From assembly GCA_963693305.1 (NCBI GenBank), contig OY855906.1, positions 13,105,602 to 13,169,601 on the forward strand: DNA of 64,000 nucleotides. Reading direction: 5' to 3'. Below the pieces are notes generated by a model. The model worked only from the letters and a program-made list of their open reading frames with translations. It was not told the origin of the DNA and made no database searches. This document shows, one piece after another, positions 62,350-64,000 of this stretch (within the stretch, counting starts at the first letter, position 1; each line of letters begins with the position of its first letter). The translations under genes were made by a program, and so were the position numbers. Source of the stretch: Meandrina meandrites. Lineage: Eukaryota > Cnidaria > Anthozoa > Scleractinia > Meandrinidae.

Positions 62350-62670
62350 GCATTTATGTGAATTATGTCTCACTGCAGACACCACACCATGCTGGTTCTA
62401 TTCTTACAGTGTACGTGGTGACCATATGAAAAATGTTTATGTAATCACGAGTATTTTGCGAACGAACATGGGCAGAGTAGGCAGTGATACTTTCCAGATC
62501 GTTACCATCTGCAAGTTGAGTCATCGAAGTGAAAGTACTTTAAGTGTACGTCTTCTTGTTGATGTGTAGCTGTAGCGGTCTTCATCTATGGCAATCACTT
62601 CTATTAGGCAAGTGTATCACTTGTCTGGCTCTAAACCAGAAAGGCAGAAGTCTGGAATGGGGAACATGCC
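62350..62670 (-). pseudogene. T-box exon copy (FP-SGL segment) with stop
   Basis: Reads GMFPIPDFCLSGLEPDK, then TGA (62617-62619, an arginine CGA in the sister copy at 57.8 kb), then YTCLIEVIAIDEDRYSYTS. The acceptor is CAAG where the sister has CAG. The next T-box piece (62350-62510) follows with frameshifts. A decayed paralogue. Confidence 0.7.
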
Positions 62671-63122
62671 CTTGAAAATGTAAAGCTGAACGATGTTGAG
62701 AATGAATGAAACAGTAAAAAAAGCAAAATAAAACAATAATAATACTGCAGTATATTGTGGTAATACAATAATACTTCGACATATTTGTGGATTAAAATGA
62801 TTTTGTTTAATTATGGTAAAAATCAATTCAATATATTAGAACAGCCACTTGATGAATTTAAATCGATAAACTGAGCTCTTGGTTTTGTCTATAAAAGCTG
62901 ACTGATCCAGGACTTCGCTCCTTTGAAAGCCTTAAACTGATAAAAAAACCTGGAGCTTGCTGACTAATTGCTCAGTAATATTTACCCATCCAAATCGTTG
63001 ATAAAGAAAACTATATGCAATGATTAAGGTAGTAGAATTCCTGCACTTACCATTGTGTAATGCATGGGTGTACTGGTACCCAAAGGTTTATTTGTGTTTA
63101 GCAAGTGCAGCCATAACTCTTC

Positions 63123-63233
63123 TTACTTTCGGTAGTTGGTAGATGAGACCTGGCCTGGTGATGGTGGCGATGGCGGTAAGGAGTTCACTGCAAGGTGAAG
63201 CTCTAGACTGTTGAGAAAGTTGGGAATTGGTCC
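63123..63233 (-). CDS. Pro/Ser-rich terminal exon of an upstream duplicated gene
   Basis: After the acceptor CTACACAG the frame runs 36 codons to TAA: GPIPNFLNSLELHLAVNSLP, then PSPPSPGQVSSTNYRK. It matches the exon at 54564-54740 in splice site, phase and the words LNSLE, VNSLP and QVSS. It lies upstream of all T-box exons in the window, so it would end a further gene copy whose body is beyond 64 kb. Shorter than its sister. Confidence 0.5.
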   Translation of the reverse strand, partial: GPIPNFLNSLELHLAVNSLPPSPPSPGQVSSTNYRK

Positions 63234-64000
63234 CTGTGTAGCGGGACAGATTTTAGAGATGTAGGTTGACACCAACTGGTTTATTAACTGAGCAACGTAG
63301 CAAAAAAGAAAATATCTTAAGGTCTAAATTCCAACACAGAAAAACAGTTCGCTTAGTCAAAAGCTTATAACGTAACCTAAGTTTCTATCAAAAAGGATTC
63401 TAGATTACGGTTGAAGAAATATATGAAATTCAACTAAAGCCAGTTCGATTTAGAACAAAGGAACTCTGAGGTGGCAACTTAAGCTAGCGATTTCGGTTTT
63501 TAATGAGGCAAATGAGCCTTATCATTATGCAAACTTGGGCTGCAAAAGTGCCAACGATTCCACGGCTTGATCGATATCAAGCTTTGGGGGAGAAATTTGC
63601 CTGGCTTTGCCAAACAAGGTTTCTAAATTCATTCCTTTTATGGCCTTTGTTTTTGTTTGAGGGAAATTGGCTCTATTGTCTGGAAAACAAAGGTTGGAAA
63701 TCACCGACGCGTAACTTGACCACCGACCCGTGAAATCAAAAGTCTTCAGAAGCGACAAGTCTAACAAACGCAGCCTTCGGGGTAGGCGTGTGAAAATAAT
63801 TGCTTAAGCTTTGAAAGATCTAAAGGGAGGGGGATAGGGAAGTTTGTGACAAGAAGAGCGAGGTCTGGACAGTAACTTATGAAAACGTATGCCCACTCAA
63901 TGCAAAAGTAGTTGTTCTCGCGTGACGACACACGAGAGAAAATGCCAGCTGGTCTCAACCTGCATTCCAAGCTTTGGAAAATTATTTACTCTACCAATTG
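63234..64000. repeat. Window end: duplicate of 59.4 kb
   Basis: The last 100 bases (GCCAGCTGGTCTCAACC.., CAAGCTTTGGAAAATTATTT) match 59425-59490, giving a second copy of the T-box locus flank about 4.5 kb away. A minus-strand 80-codon frame at 63525-63767 is unrecognised. No further gene seen. Confidence 0.5.

Noticed and set aside
1..64000. CRISPR arrays, bacterial operons or phage genes
   Set aside because: Introns, LINE and SINE elements and animal gene families show eukaryotic nuclear DNA; no spaced direct-repeat array of CRISPR type is present.

Overview
This is animal nuclear DNA, most likely from an anthozoan cnidarian and plausibly a stony coral. The evidence is AT-rich sequence, GT-AG introns, a CR1/L2-type LINE fragment, tRNA-derived SINEs and many small inverted-repeat transposons. 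The species call is inference; no database was searched.

Left half (1-37 kb): a cluster of cytochrome P450 genes of the CYP2 clan (CYP17/CYP1-like), each with three exons of 209, 158 and 1172 bp and identical intron phases. Three genes lie on the minus strand: gene 1 (1-6925, cut by the window edge), gene 2 (18988-23545) and gene 3 (27243-30826). Gene 4 (32450-37025) is on the plus strand, head-to-head with gene 3. Complete copies predict 512-residue microsomal P450s. Around them lie an orphan intact first exon (16245-16453, minus) and three plus-strand relics of a gene-4-like first exon (7674, 17357 and 26460). The cluster therefore seems to have grown by repeated duplication of a block holding a divergent gene pair whose plus-strand partner decayed. 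Comparing the duplicated introns gives empty sites for several transposons.

Middle (37-54 kb): a small four-exon candidate gene for a Shisa-like single-pass membrane protein (38404-39367), with one acceptor missing. It is followed by about 11 kb of nested, degenerate tandem duplications (39.4-50.4 kb) that include a copy of its last exon and three copies of a segment with splice-like borders. From 50.4 to 54.5 kb I see no gene.

Right end (54.5-63.3 kb): on the minus strand, a cluster of divergent T-box transcription factor exons. A T-box start exon (60478-60575), an FP-SGL exon in three copies, an FEKVKITNN exon in two open copies and a YQN-NPYA exon together cover the T-box fold, but several carry in-frame stops or a frameshift. 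Pro/Ser-rich terminal exons at 54.6 and 63.2 kb share a motif and a splice position, which suggests tandem duplicated genes. This lineage-specific, partly degenerate T-box cluster is the most unusual content of the window.
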